A DNA stretch of 64,000 bases from Loktanella sp. D2R18 (GCF_003318235.1 NZ_QOCG01000016.1:53529-117528); one strand, 5' to 3'; shown: positions 27,694 to 36,688, counted from the first letter of the stretch. Numbers and translations: made by a program. Notes: generated by a model not told the origin, from the sequence alone.

Positions 27694-28520
27694 GTCTTGG
27701 GGGCCTTGTCTGCAAAAATATGCTCGGGTGCAGGAAAGCTACGCGCGCGAACTTCATCTGCATAGGCCGCGATCGCTTTCTCTGCATCATCGCCAAGATG
27801 CGCGTAGCGTTTCACGAACTTCGCTTTAAACGCGGTGAATAGGCCAAGCATGTCATCAACCACCAAGATTTGGCCGTCACATCCCGCGCTTGCGCCGATC
27901 CCGATGGTCGGGATTTCAATCGTCTCGGTGATTTCATTTGCAAGGTTTTCAGGCACTTTTTCGAGCACCACAGCAAAGGCACCCGCATCAGCGACGGCTT
28001 GGGCATCAGCGATCAGGGCGCTCGCACCGTCATTTCCACGGCCTTGAACCTTGTAACCACCCAGCGTGTTCACCGACTGCGGCGTTAGCCCGACATGCGC
28101 CATCACTGGGATGCCCCGTGCGACAAGAAACGCGATGGTTTCGGCCATTGCGACGCCACCTTCAAGCTTCACCGCGCCCGCACTTGTTTCACGCATCAAA
28201 CGCGCGGCGTTGCGAAATGCTTGCTGAGGGCTTTCTTCATACGACCCGAACGGCATATCGATCACCATCATCGCGCTATTCAGCCCGCGCGCAACGGCCT
28301 GCCCATGCATGATCATCATTTCCATCGTTACGCCAAGCGTTGACGGCAGCCCATGCAAGACCATCCCAACGCTGTCGCCCACCAAAACAAAGTCGCAATG
28401 ATCATCCATCATCTGCGCCATTGGCGTGGTGTATGCAGTCAGGCTGACCAAAGGCGTGCCGCCCTTTGCCGCCAGAATATCAACGGGCAAAGGGGCTCGT
28501 TTTTTTGCGGTTGCGCTCAT
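27690..28520 (-). CDS. panB: 3-methyl-2-oxobutanoate hydroxymethyltransferase
   Basis: PanB makes ketopantoate from alpha-ketoisovalerate and methylene-tetrahydrofolate. The 276-residue TIM barrel shows the metal-binding [13 protein letters not shown] segment, the GAVKLEGG strand and the [14 protein letters not shown] motif. The ATG at 28520 was chosen because GGAGG lies 5 bases upstream; the ORF opens 4 codons earlier. It is the first gene of the panBC operon. Confidence 0.96.
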   Translation of the reverse strand: MSATAKKRAPLPVDILAAKGGTPLVSLTAYTTPMAQMMDDHCDFVLVGDSVGMVLHGLPSTLGVTMEMMIMHGQAVARGLNSAMMVIDMPFGSYEESPQQAFRNAARLMRETSAGAVKLEGGVAMAETIAFLVARGIPVMAHVGLTPQSVNTLGGYKVQGRGNDGASALIADAQAVADAGAFAVVLEKVPENLANEITETIEIPTIGIGASAGCDGQILVVDDMLGLFTAFKAKFVKRYAHLGDDAEKAIAAYADEVRARSFPAPEHIFADKAPKT

Positions 28521-28764
28521 CTGGTCCTCCACCGGATACGAAAGTTAACCGCCGTTACCAGCAAAACCACGCGCTTTCCAGCATCTAGCGATGCGACAAA
28601 GTTGATTTTACCTAACGTTGGGAAGAAATGCGAGAGCAGGGCAAGCAAACTTGGGGCTACAAGCCCAATGAACGCTATCATTCCAAACGATCGATGCTAA
28701 TGCCTGCTACGCGGGCAAAGCGACCTTGGTTCAGTTTCGTTGTTCCTGCGAAACGGCTTACTAC

Positions 28765-28938
28765 TCAAATGCCAATGCGTAGCAAAATTGCTGCGGCAAC
28801 TGCGCAGCTAACACTAGCGAACATGAAGCTTTCAAAACTACGGCCAAAAATTAGCCCTGATTTATTGCCTGAAAACAGCATCAAGAGCCACACACCCGAA
28901 CAAATCAGCGAACATAGCAAAGCAATCAATCCCAACAT
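28765..28938 (-). CDS. Possible small membrane protein (57 residues)
   Basis: On the minus strand an AAAGGA ribosome site lies 7 bases before an ATG. The frame reads MLGLIALLCSLICSGVWLLM, then LFSGNKSGLIFGRSFESFMF, then ASVSCAVAAAILLRIGI and TGA. It has two hydrophobic segments separated by a short polar loop, a credible small inner-membrane protein. I recognise no family. It lies in the middle of an otherwise empty AT-rich gap, and support is limited to the start signal and the membrane-like composition. Confidence 0.45.
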   Translation of the reverse strand: MLGLIALLCSLICSGVWLLMLFSGNKSGLIFGRSFESFMFASVSCAVAAAILLRIGI

Positions 28939-29165
28939 TTATTTTTCCTTTGGAAGCTACTGAATGTGAGTAAATTGCCGGTCGCCGCGTAACTTGCAGA
29001 ATTTAGCTAAAAGAGCTTTGCAACACAATGAGCTCGAAGCGGACATGCGCTGCGATTAGCAAAGACGCCCTGATTATCGCTTTGTGTACAAAATCGTCCC
29101 AAAATTTGGTGAAAAAAACTTCCTATTTTTGAACTGCATGGGTGTGGCCCAGATCGCAAAGAAAA

Positions 29166-29192
29166 CCCGCCCCGGATAAAATCCGCGGCGGG
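29166..29192 (-). terminator. Rho-independent terminator of the pyrimidine/ABC operon
   Basis: The two arms CCCGCCCCGGAT and ATCCGCGGCGGG form a 12-base stem with one mismatch around an AAA loop. On the minus strand the stem is followed by TTTTC. It lies just after the stop of the binding-protein gene at 29205. Confidence 0.85.
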
Positions 29193-29204
29193 CGATCGTA
29201 TCGC

Positions 29205-30191
29205 TTAGTTCAGCGCGGCATCCGTGATGACGCTTGTCCATGCACCTTCTGGCGCGGCAGAGATCACCGGATCAGAACCGCCAGCAAGCAGCGTATCAAC
29301 GGTGCGCTGATAGTCAGCTGGGTCCAATGCGCCGTTTGACCCTGCGGTCAGCTTGGCGATTTCACCCATCATGCGGATTTGTGCGGCTTCGGTCTGCGCA
29401 CCTGTTTCATCGTTATCAAGCACGATGCCAGCGGCTTCTTCTGGGTTTTCCTCGGCCCATTTCCAGCCTTCCATGGACGCGCGTACAAAGCGGACCATTT
29501 TGTCAACGAACACAGGATCTTCAAGGTTTTCTTCCAACGCATAGATGCCGTCTTCAAGCGTCGCAACACCCTGATCTTCATAGGTAAATGTGATCAGTTC
29601 GTCCGGGGAAACACCTGCATCAAGAACCTGACCATACTCATTGTAAGTCATTGTTGAAATACAATCAGCCTGACGCTGCAGCAGTGGGTCAACGTTAAAG
29701 CCCTGCTTAAGAACGGTGACACCGTCTTCACCGCCATCAGTGGAAATGCCTTCTTGGGCCATCCATGACAGGAACGGGTATTCGTTGCCAAAGAACCAAA
29801 CGCCGATTGTTTTACCGGGGAAATCCGCAACGCTCTCAATGCCGGAATCTTTCCAGCAGGTCAGCATGAGGCCTGAAGTTTTGAACGGCTGCGCGATGTT
29901 CACAACGGGCAGACCCTTTTCACGGGCAGCCAGCGCAGAAGGCATCCAGTTCAGCATGACGTCAGCGCCGCCACCGGCCAGAACTTGGGGCGGGGCAATG
30001 TCTGGACCACCGGGCAGGATTGTCACGTCAAGCCCTTCGGCCTCGTAGAAACCTTGATCAAGTGCGACGTAATAGCCCGCAAACTGTGCCTGTGTGACCC
30101 ACTGCAATTGCAGCGTCACATCATTTTCACCCGCAGTTGCCGGGCTGCCTAGGCCTGCGGCAAGCGCCGCCGCTGTCATAAGTTTTTTCAT
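29205..30191 (-). CDS. NMT1/THI5-like substrate-binding protein of an ABC importer
   Basis: The 328-residue protein begins with a signal peptide (MKKLMTAAALAAGLGSPATA) and continues as an NMT1/THI5-like binding protein. Conserved parts are VTLQLQWVTQAQFAGYYVALDQGFYEAEGLDVTI and PPQVLAGGGADVMLNWMPSALAAREKG. Relatives bind pyrimidines such as HMP or similar small aromatic rings. It is the last gene of the pyrimidine operon, 42 bases after the permease gene. I infer a uracil, thymine or related ligand from the neighbours. GGAGG lies upstream of ATG 30191. Confidence 0.88.
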   Translation of the reverse strand: MKKLMTAAALAAGLGSPATAGENDVTLQLQWVTQAQFAGYYVALDQGFYEAEGLDVTILPGGPDIAPPQVLAGGGADVMLNWMPSALAAREKGLPVVNIAQPFKTSGLMLTCWKDSGIESVADFPGKTIGVWFFGNEYPFLSWMAQEGISTDGGEDGVTVLKQGFNVDPLLQRQADCISTMTYNEYGQVLDAGVSPDELITFTYEDQGVATLEDGIYALEENLEDPVFVDKMVRFVRASMEGWKWAEENPEEAAGIVLDNDETGAQTEAAQIRMMGEIAKLTAGSNGALDPADYQRTVDTLLAGGSDPVISAAPEGAWTSVITDAALN

Positions 30192-30233
30192 TTTGACCTC
30201 CAAGTCAGTTAGCGCCCATTTGCGGGCATCGTG

Positions 30234-31085
30234 TTATTTCCTTTGTGACGGGTGCCAGAACGTAACCCGCCCTTCGATCCACGCCATCAGCCCATAAAGT
30301 GAGCTGCCAGCAATCGCGGCTATGACAATTTCAGCCCAGACCATATCTAACGCAAGCTGCCCGACACTTGTTGAGATACGAAACCCCATCCCAACCGTCG
30401 GAGAGCCAAAAAATTCAGCAACAATCGCGCCAATTAGCGCTAGAGTTGTGGCAATTTTCAACCCATTAAAAATAAACGGCATTGCGGCAGGCAGTCGCAG
30501 TTTAAACAATGTCGGCCAATAGCCCGCGCCGTAAGTGCGCATCAGGTCGCGCTGCATGACGGTCGTGTCCCGCAATCCAGCAACCGTATTCACAAGAATA
30601 GGAAAAAACACCATGACGCCCACAACGGCGGCTTTGGATTCCCAATCGCTGCCCAGCCATTTCACAAAGATCGGCGCCGTGCCAACAATGGGCAGTGCGG
30701 CCATAAATCCACCCACGGGTAGAATGCCGCGCGTCAAAAAATCAGACCGGTCCGCAAGGATCGCCACCCCAAAGGCAGCGATGCCGCCGACAATGTAGCC
30801 AGTCATCGCACCTTTGATGACCGTCTGTTCAAAATCGGCCGAAAGTCGGGGGCCTTCTTGCATCAACCGTTCGCCAATGACCGAAGGCGCCGGCAGGATG
30901 ACGGCCGAAATCTCAAGCATCCGTACCAGCCATTCCCACATCAACAGCAAAGTCACGCCAAAGATGACCGGCACCAAAAGCTGCACAAACCGGGTCTGCG
31001 ACTGCGGCCCATTGGCCAGCCGCGTGTTGGCAAACCAACCCACGCCCCAAATGCCCAACGCACCAAGTATTCCAAGCCACATCAT
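30234..31085 (-). CDS. ABC transporter permease (pyrimidine-type importer)
   Basis: The 283-residue membrane protein is a SsuC/TauC-like permease with about six hydrophobic segments and the EAA-type loop DLMRTYGAGYWPTLFKLRLPAAMPFIFNGLKIA (partial motif TYGAGYWPTLFKLRLP, about residue 185). It overlaps the second permease by 4 bases. The two permeases probably form a heterodimer. Confidence 0.88.
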   Translation of the reverse strand: MMWLGILGALGIWGVGWFANTRLANGPQSQTRFVQLLVPVIFGVTLLLMWEWLVRMLEISAVILPAPSVIGERLMQEGPRLSADFEQTVIKGAMTGYIVGGIAAFGVAILADRSDFLTRGILPVGGFMAALPIVGTAPIFVKWLGSDWESKAAVVGVMVFFPILVNTVAGLRDTTVMQRDLMRTYGAGYWPTLFKLRLPAAMPFIFNGLKIATTLALIGAIVAEFFGSPTVGMGFRISTSVGQLALDMVWAEIVIAAIAGSSLYGLMAWIEGRVTFWHPSQRK

Positions 31086-32002
31086 GCCTGCACCATCCCC
31101 ATCCGACGCAAGGTCAGACGTTCTAACAAGCTAAACAACCCAACCAGAGATGCCGCAGTAATCGCGGCGGCGAATAATGCCGCCCATGTGACCAACGGCT
31201 GCCCGTATTGATCACCGACCAGCATCCGCGCGCCAAATCCTGCGCGGGCGCCTGTTGGCAGTTCGGCGACAATCGCGCCGACCAGCGCTGCTGAGATGCC
31301 AATTTTGAGTGATGTAAACAGATAGGGCACTGAGGCTGGCAAACGTAGCTTCCAAAAACCTTGCGACGCGCTGGCATGATAGGTGCGCAGCAAATCAAGC
31401 TGCATGCCATCCGGGCTACGCAGACCTTTGACCATGCCAACAACGACGGGGAAAAAGCTAAGGTATGCACTAATAATCGCTTTTGGGAACAATCCCTGAA
31501 TACCAATAGACCCCAGCATCACGATGATCATCGGTGCAAGTGCCAAAATCGGAATGGTCTGGCTGGCAATGGCCCATGGCATCACGCTCATGTCCATCGC
31601 GCGATTATAGACGATCCCGACGGCCAAAAGAATACCAAGACCGGTCCCGATCCCAAATCCCAGCAAAGTCGCAGAAAGCGTGACCCAGCCGTGATAGACC
31701 AGTGACCGTTTTGATGTGATGTTTTTCAGAACAATCGTGTTCCACATCTCAACCGCGACCTGATGTGGCGATGGAAGACGCGGACGTTCTTGGACGAATG
31801 TTGCCGCGATCAGCCCCGGATTGCGTAGGGTGAGACCGAGCCCCGAGTATTCTTGACGGGCAGCGGGTGTTTCAGGTGAAACAACCAGCCCATCACGCTG
31901 CGCCTGATCCGCAGTCAAATGCATATTCATCGGTACAACGGCCAGCACCCAAAGCAACAGAATCGCGCCGACAACGGTCAGAACAGGAAGAATGGACTTC
32001 AT
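31082..32002 (-). CDS. ABC transporter permease (pyrimidine-type importer)
   Basis: The 306-residue permease has the same family signature as its neighbour (LDLLRTYHASASQGFWKLRLPASVPY). It carries an extra N-terminal membrane segment and a longer periplasmic stretch. I use ATG 32002, which overlaps the acetyltransferase stop as ATGA and has GGAG upstream; the open frame also offers GTG 32011. With the ATPase at 32420-33199 and the binding protein at 29205 it makes a full importer. Confidence 0.88.
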   Translation of the reverse strand: MKSILPVLTVVGAILLLWVLAVVPMNMHLTADQAQRDGLVVSPETPAARQEYSGLGLTLRNPGLIAATFVQERPRLPSPHQVAVEMWNTIVLKNITSKRSLVYHGWVTLSATLLGFGIGTGLGILLAVGIVYNRAMDMSVMPWAIASQTIPILALAPMIIVMLGSIGIQGLFPKAIISAYLSFFPVVVGMVKGLRSPDGMQLDLLRTYHASASQGFWKLRLPASVPYLFTSLKIGISAALVGAIVAELPTGARAGFGARMLVGDQYGQPLVTWAALFAAAITAASLVGLFSLLERLTLRRMGMVQA

Positions 32003-32427
32003 CGGTTCCACTCCATCGTGATTTCGTCAATGCCATCATCACCCAACCAAGCATCCCCGATCTGAATAAATCCATGTCGGCGATAGAACTTATGTGCCCG
32101 ATCATTTGCAGCATGGGTGTTAAGCTTGAGATAGTCGCGGTTTTCTTTGGCCCGGCTCAACAAAGCGGAGCCGGCCCCCTGCCCTGTGTTTTCAACGTAA
32201 AAACCCCCTATATGGCTTTCCGCGGGGTCAATCGACAAATACCCTTCGACAGGATCACCTAGTACATAGGCTTCGCGCATTGCGAGACCCTTGGTCAGCG
32301 CATCAACAATTGCATCCGGAGCAAGCGTGCGTGGCATCCAAGAGGTTCTATCGATCCAACCGTTCACTATGGCACCGCAGGGCGGACCATCAGCGGCAAC
32401 CGCGCGCCGTATTTTTGCTTCAGTCAT
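31999..32427 (-). CDS. GNAT family N-acetyltransferase
   Basis: The 142-residue protein has a GNAT core: IRRAVAADGPPCGAI at the start, the GGFYVENTGQGAGSALLSRA acetyl-CoA loop (pattern Q-G-x-G-x-A) and the NDRAHKFYRRHGF helix. Its start overlaps the ATPase gene by 8 bases and its stop overlaps the permease start, so it is embedded in the transporter operon. The acceptor substrate is unknown. It might act on an amine or amino acid from pyrimidine breakdown, but this is conjecture. Confidence 0.85.
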   Translation of the reverse strand: MTEAKIRRAVAADGPPCGAIVNGWIDRTSWMPRTLAPDAIVDALTKGLAMREAYVLGDPVEGYLSIDPAESHIGGFYVENTGQGAGSALLSRAKENRDYLKLNTHAANDRAHKFYRRHGFIQIGDAWLGDDGIDEITMEWNR

Positions 32428-33199
32428 CCAAATGCCCCGCGCGCAGACCGTCACGCACCCGGTGCGCAATTTCGATGAATTCAGCACTATCGCGAATGTC
32501 CAAGGGACGTTCTTTCGGCAAGGGGCTTTCGATCACATCGGTGATCCGGCCCGGACGTGGGGACATCACAACGATCTTTGTCGATAGGTAAACCGCCTCG
32601 GGTATCGAATGTGTGACAAAGCCAATGGTTTTTTCAGTCCGCGCCCACAGCTGCAATAGCTGTTCGTTCAAGTGGTCACGCACGATTTCATCAAGCGCAC
32701 CAAAGGGTTCATCCATCAGCAAAATATCAGCGTCAAACGCCAGCGCGCGCGCAATAGACGCGCGCTGCTGCATTCCGCCAGACAGCTGCCACGGGAATTT
32801 CTTTTCAAACCCAGCCAGATCAACCAGTTCTAGCACTCGTTCAACACGTTCGGCTTGGTCGGCTTTGCTAAAGCCCATGATCTCAAGCGGCAGGCGGATG
32901 TTTCCGCCGATTGTGCGCCAAGGATATAGCCCCGCCGCCTGAAACACATACCCATAGGCGCGTGCTTTACGGGCTTCTTCAGGGGGCATACCATTCACCG
33001 TGAGTGTACCAGCGGTCGGCGTTTCCAGCCCCGCCATACAGCGCAAAAACGTGGTTTTGCCACAGCCTGACGGGCCAATAAAACTGACGAAATCACCCTT
33101 ATTGATCTCAAGGTTCACGTCCTTAAGTGCATGCACAGGCCCATCATTTGTTTTAAATGTAAGGTCGAGACCGCGTGCGGCTATGATCGGATCGTTCAT
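32420..33199 (-). CDS. ABC transporter ATP-binding protein (pyrimidine-type importer)
   Basis: The 259-residue ATPase has Walker A GPSGCGKTTFLRCMAG, Q-loop YVFQAAGLYPW, signature LSGGMQQRASIARAL, Walker B ILLMDEPFGALDE and the switch histidine in FVTHSIPEA. It belongs to the nitrate/sulfonate/taurine subfamily that pairs with SsuC-like permeases. ATG 33199 follows the stop of the membrane protein gene by one base. Confidence 0.92.
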   Translation of the reverse strand: MNDPIIAARGLDLTFKTNDGPVHALKDVNLEINKGDFVSFIGPSGCGKTTFLRCMAGLETPTAGTLTVNGMPPEEARKARAYGYVFQAAGLYPWRTIGGNIRLPLEIMGFSKADQAERVERVLELVDLAGFEKKFPWQLSGGMQQRASIARALAFDADILLMDEPFGALDEIVRDHLNEQLLQLWARTEKTIGFVTHSIPEAVYLSTKIVVMSPRPGRITDVIESPLPKERPLDIRDSAEFIEIAHRVRDGLRAGHLDD

Positions 33200-33200
33200 A

Positions 33201-33662
33201 TTATTTACCTGTCGCCATCTGCATAGAAGACACAAAAACCGCTATCAGCATTGCGATAACTCCTACCCAAGATGAAAATGTCCATAAGTTTCCGTCCAGT
33301 GTTAACCCCGGAGGAAAGAAGTCGATATTTATGACCAATGCAACGCTCGCGCTGAAAAAGGCGGAAACGGCAGAGCAAAGAACATAGGTCAGACGTCGCG
33401 CTAGAAACAGCGTCACAATTTTGTATGTCGGGAAAAATACGAGCGCAGCAACAATCACCGACTTTAAAACGGTCATAGCTGCTATAGCCGAACCGCCAAT
33501 CAAAAAGACGACGAATGCACCGCCAGATATTTGTTCTTGACCGCCACCAGAAAGAAGAAGCGGAACAGCAATCAAAGTTAAAAAGAACGTTGCCCCAAAT
33601 GTAACTCCGAATTGGTTTTCGTATTTGGACGGCAAAGTCGCATTCGCCGCCTGCATTCGCAT
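33201..33662 (-). CDS. Unknown four-helix membrane protein inside the pyrimidine operon
   Basis: The 153-residue product has four hydrophobic segments (about residues 24-42, 48-68, 85-108 and 128-150) separated by short loops. I recognise no family. ATG 33662 lies one base after the dihydropyrimidinase stop and its own stop is one base before the ATPase start, so it is fully locked into the operon. By eye it is more AT-rich than the genes on either side, which hints at later acquisition. A transport accessory role is possible but not supported by any motif. Confidence 0.75.
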   Translation of the reverse strand: MRMQAANATLPSKYENQFGVTFGATFFLTLIAVPLLLSGGGQEQISGGAFVVFLIGGSAIAAMTVLKSVIVAALVFFPTYKIVTLFLARRLTYVLCSAVSAFFSASVALVINIDFFPPGLTLDGNLWTFSSWVGVIAMLIAVFVSSMQMATGK

Positions 33663-33663
33663 G

Positions 33664-35118
33664 TTAAACCCCACTTGCTGGTATCCCTGTTCGCTGCACT
33701 GGACGTGGGTTGGTCACTTCTTTCCACGATGACAGTGCTTTGTTCACGGCCGTATTGGGTGCACGTTTAACGAATTTACCGTGGCCTTCTTGGGCACGCA
33801 TTTCACCGTCATAAATCGCAACCTGACCGCGTGTGAGGGTAAAGCGCGGCAGGCCCTTGACCTCTTTGCCTTCAAACACGTTGTAATCAATCGCTGATAC
33901 TTGCGTTTCAGCTGTGATCGTTTTGGATTTTTCGGGGTCCCAGACCACCAAATCCGCATCAGCGCCGACAAGAACCGCACCTTTTTTCGGGTAGCAGTTT
34001 AGGATTTTCGCAATGTTGGTGGATGTCACCGCGACAAATTCATTCATCGTCAGACGACCTGTTGCCACGCCATTTGTCCACAGCATTGGCATCCGGTCTT
34101 CCAACCCGCCCGTGCCATTCGGGATTTTCGTGAAATCACCCACGCCGTAGCGTTTTTGTTCCGTTGTAAACGCGCAGTGGTCGGTTGCAACCACCGACAA
34201 TGATCCGCTTTGCAGACCGGCCCAAAGGCTGTCTTGGTGTTGCTTATTACGGAACGGCGGCGACATCACACGGCGCGCAGCGTGATCCCAATCTTGGTTG
34301 AAATATTCACTTTCGTCCAAGGTTAGGTGCTGGATCAGCGGCTCACCCCAAACGCGCTTGCCTTGCATCCGGGCACGGCGAATGGCCTCGTGACTGTCTT
34401 CGCAAGACGTGTGCACCACATAAAGCGGCACGCCTGCCATATCGGCGATCATGATGGCGCGGTTTGTGGCTTCGCCTTCGACCTGTGGGGGACGCGAATA
34501 GGCGTGCGCCTCGGGGCCTGTGTTGCCTTCGGCCAGCAATTTGGCAGACAGCTCTGCAACCACATCGCCGTTTTCAGCGTGGACCATCGCGATGCCGCCA
34601 AGTTCGCCAAGGCGTTTGAACGACGCATACATTTCATCATCGTTCACCATCAACGCGCCTTTGTAGGCCATGAAGTGTTTGAACGTGTTGATGCCGCGCT
34701 CTTTGATTACGCTTTCCATCTCGTTAAAGACTTGTTCGCCCCACCAAGTGACTGCCATGTGGAAAGAATAATCACAGGCCGCGCGGCCTGATTTATTATC
34801 CCACATTTGCAACGCATCATGCAAACCCTGACCAGGGGACGGCAGAGCAAAGTCGACAACCATCGTCGTGCCGCCAGCAAGTGCGGCCCGCGTGCCGCTT
34901 TCGAAATCATCTGTAGAATAGGTGCCCATAAATGGCATTTCGAGGTGCGTATGCGGGTCGATCCCGCCGGGCATGACATAGCAACCTGTGGCGTCCAGTT
35001 CGTCTGCGCCCGAAAGGTTCTGACCAATCTCAATGATCGTGCCATTGTCAATCAACACATCCGCCTTATAGGTCAGGTCGGCTGTGACAATGGTTCCGTT
35101 TTTGATCACTGTGGTCAT
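33664..35118 (-). CDS. hydA: Dihydropyrimidinase
   Basis: This 484-residue amidohydrolase opens dihydrouracil or dihydrothymine to N-carbamoyl-beta-alanine or its methyl derivative. The metal-binding HTH motif is in DPHTHLEMPFMGTYSTDDF. The lysine that becomes carboxylated is in FKHFMAYKGALM, and later ligands lie in VVHTSCEDSHEA and ATDHCAF. ATG 35118 has an AGGAGA site upstream. It sits 13 bases after the small lipoprotein gene and acts between PreA/PreT and the amidase. Confidence 0.94.
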   Translation of the reverse strand: MTTVIKNGTIVTADLTYKADVLIDNGTIIEIGQNLSGADELDATGCYVMPGGIDPHTHLEMPFMGTYSTDDFESGTRAALAGGTTMVVDFALPSPGQGLHDALQMWDNKSGRAACDYSFHMAVTWWGEQVFNEMESVIKERGINTFKHFMAYKGALMVNDDEMYASFKRLGELGGIAMVHAENGDVVAELSAKLLAEGNTGPEAHAYSRPPQVEGEATNRAIMIADMAGVPLYVVHTSCEDSHEAIRRARMQGKRVWGEPLIQHLTLDESEYFNQDWDHAARRVMSPPFRNKQHQDSLWAGLQSGSLSVVATDHCAFTTEQKRYGVGDFTKIPNGTGGLEDRMPMLWTNGVATGRLTMNEFVAVTSTNIAKILNCYPKKGAVLVGADADLVVWDPEKSKTITAETQVSAIDYNVFEGKEVKGLPRFTLTRGQVAIYDGEMRAQEGHGKFVKRAPNTAVNKALSSWKEVTNPRPVQRTGIPASGV

Positions 35119-35131
35119 GGCGTGTCTCCTT

Positions 35132-35389
35132 TTAGGCACTTAAATCTGGGTGGCAGATCGGGGTGCCGTTATCGTCTTCAACGGTAAACAGGCTGGCCCC
35201 GTAGGTATAAAAATAACACCCGTTCGTGTCGCGGTTCACTTCGGACATATCGATGTCTGGCGGGATGAAATCGGCAACATCTGAGGGTATCTCAATCGGA
35301 TCAACGGTCGGCAAAGCACAAGCCGACAGCAGTGCAAGGACGGTAAAGACCGCCCCGCATTTTATCATATGGCGTTGCCAAATCCGCAT
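35132..35389 (-). CDS. Small lipoprotein of unknown function
   Basis: The product is 85 residues from ATG 35389 or 78 from ATG 35368. Both give a lipoprotein signal with the lipobox LLSAC (cysteine near residue 24 of the longer form). The mature part is acidic (IPSDVADFIPPDIDMSEVNRD) and contains two further cysteines (NGCYFY and PICHP). It lies 2 bases after the amidase stop and 13 before hydA, so it is co-transcribed with them. I recognise no family. Confidence 0.72.
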   Translation of the reverse strand: MRIWQRHMIKCGAVFTVLALLSACALPTVDPIEIPSDVADFIPPDIDMSEVNRDTNGCYFYTYGASLFTVEDDNGTPICHPDLSA

Positions 35390-35391
35390 GA

Positions 35392-36642
35392 TTAGCTAAC
35401 GATCTGCGCGGTTTCGACAACTGCGTGGAACAGCACGTCTGCCCCGGCTGCTGCCCATTCTGGGCTAATTTCTTCGGCTTCGTTATGGCTTAGGCCATCA
35501 ACACAGGGGCACATCACCATCGCAGTCGGTGTCAATCGGTTGATCCAGCAGGCATCGTGGCCAGCGCCAGAAATGATATCGATATGGGAATAACCCAAAC
35601 GATCTGCCGCATCGCGTACTGCTTTCACGCAGGTCGGATCAAACGTTACCGGGTCAAAGTGACCGACGGCTTCGATTTCCATTTTTAGACCCAATTCTTC
35701 AATAATTGGCACGGCTTCGGCCTCAAGCCGGGCTTTCATGCCATCCAACTTATCCTGATCAGGTGACCGGAAATCGATGGTGAACACCACCTTCCCGGGT
35801 ATCACGTTGCGCGAATTGGGGTAAACATCACATTGCCCGATCGCACCAACAGCACCGGGCTGATTTTCCATCGCAATCGTGTGAACCAATTCCGTGATCC
35901 GCGCCATCCCAAGCCCCGCATTCACCCGCATATTCATCGGGGTCGATCCGGTATGGGCGTCCTTACCGGTCAAAGTGACCTGCAACCACCACAGCCCTTG
36001 GCCATGGGTGACAACGCCGATTTGCTTGTTTTCAGCCTCAAGAATCGGGCCTTGTTCGATGTGCAATTCAAAGAACGCATGCATCTTACGATCACCGACG
36101 GTTTCCTCGCCTTTCCAGCCGATCCGCGCCAGCTCATCGCCGAATTTCTTGCCTTCGGCATCGGTCCGATCATAGGCCCAATCTTGGGTGTGCATCCCTG
36201 CAAAAACGCCAGAGGCCAGCATCGCTGGGGCAAAACGCGTGCCTTCTTCGTTGGTCCAATTGGTCACTACGATGGGGTGTTTGGTCTTGATATCGAGATC
36301 ATTCATCGTGCGCAGCAATTCCAAACCGCCCAACACACCAAGAATGCCATCATATTTACCGCCCGTTGGCTGCGTATCCAAATGCGATCCGACATAGACA
36401 GGCAGCGCATCGGGGTCAGTGCCTTCGCGACGCGCAAACATATTACCCATCTGATCAAGCCCCATCGTGCAACCTGCTTCGGTGCACCATTTTTGGAACA
36501 GGTGGCGGCCTTCGCTATCTTCGTCGGTCAAGGTCTGCCGATTGTTCCCACCAGCAACGCCGGGGCCGATTTTTGCCATCTCCATCAAGCTATCCCACAA
36601 ACGTGCGCCGTTGATCTTTAAGTTTTGGCCTGGGGCTGTCAT
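35392..36642 (-). CDS. Zn-dependent N-carbamoyl-beta-alanine amidase (beta-ureidopropionase type)
   Basis: The 416-residue protein belongs to the M20/hydantoinase-carbamoylase family. It shows GSHLDTQPTGGKYDGILGV, where the His and the following Asp bind zinc, NEEGTRFAPAMLASG with the catalytic glutamates, and FELHIEQGPILE in the lid region. It hydrolyses N-carbamoyl-beta-alanine to beta-alanine, CO2 and ammonia, the last step of reductive pyrimidine breakdown. ATG 36642 was chosen because GGAGA lies 6 bases upstream; the open frame runs back to 36732. It is the first gene of the operon and follows the RutR-type operator. Confidence 0.92.
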   Translation of the reverse strand: MTAPGQNLKINGARLWDSLMEMAKIGPGVAGGNNRQTLTDEDSEGRHLFQKWCTEAGCTMGLDQMGNMFARREGTDPDALPVYVGSHLDTQPTGGKYDGILGVLGGLELLRTMNDLDIKTKHPIVVTNWTNEEGTRFAPAMLASGVFAGMHTQDWAYDRTDAEGKKFGDELARIGWKGEETVGDRKMHAFFELHIEQGPILEAENKQIGVVTHGQGLWWLQVTLTGKDAHTGSTPMNMRVNAGLGMARITELVHTIAMENQPGAVGAIGQCDVYPNSRNVIPGKVVFTIDFRSPDQDKLDGMKARLEAEAVPIIEELGLKMEIEAVGHFDPVTFDPTCVKAVRDAADRLGYSHIDIISGAGHDACWINRLTPTAMVMCPCVDGLSHNEAEEISPEWAAAGADVLFHAVVETAQIVS

Positions 36643-36670
36643 GAAGTGTCTCCGCATATGTTCGTCTTGA

Positions 36671-36688
36671 TTTGACCAACTGGTCAAA
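36671..36688. promoter_or_regulatory. RutR operator, perfect palindrome
   Basis: TTTGACCA-AC-TGGTCAAA is an 18-base element with perfect 8-base arms. It matches the known E. coli RutR consensus TTGACCAnnTGGTCAA at every fixed position. It lies 28 bases upstream of the amidase ATG, in the amidase-rutR divergent region. RutR leaves its operator when uracil or thymine binds, so the operon should be induced by pyrimidines. Confidence 0.85.

Larger units (their letters stand above)
28521..29204. other. Gene-poor, AT-rich stretch between panB and the pyrimidine operon
   Basis: This 684-base gap contains the panB promoter side, one possible 57-residue membrane protein on the minus strand (28765-28938) and the terminator of the pyrimidine operon (29166-29192). 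The rest, especially 28960-29150, is AT-rich with no open frame or RNA structure I recognise. Confidence 0.6.

Noticed and set aside
28628..28963. Plus-strand 111-codon open frame in the gap after panB
   Set aside because: Composition is unlike a protein of this genome, there is no ribosome site, and it runs antisense to the better-supported 57-residue membrane protein.
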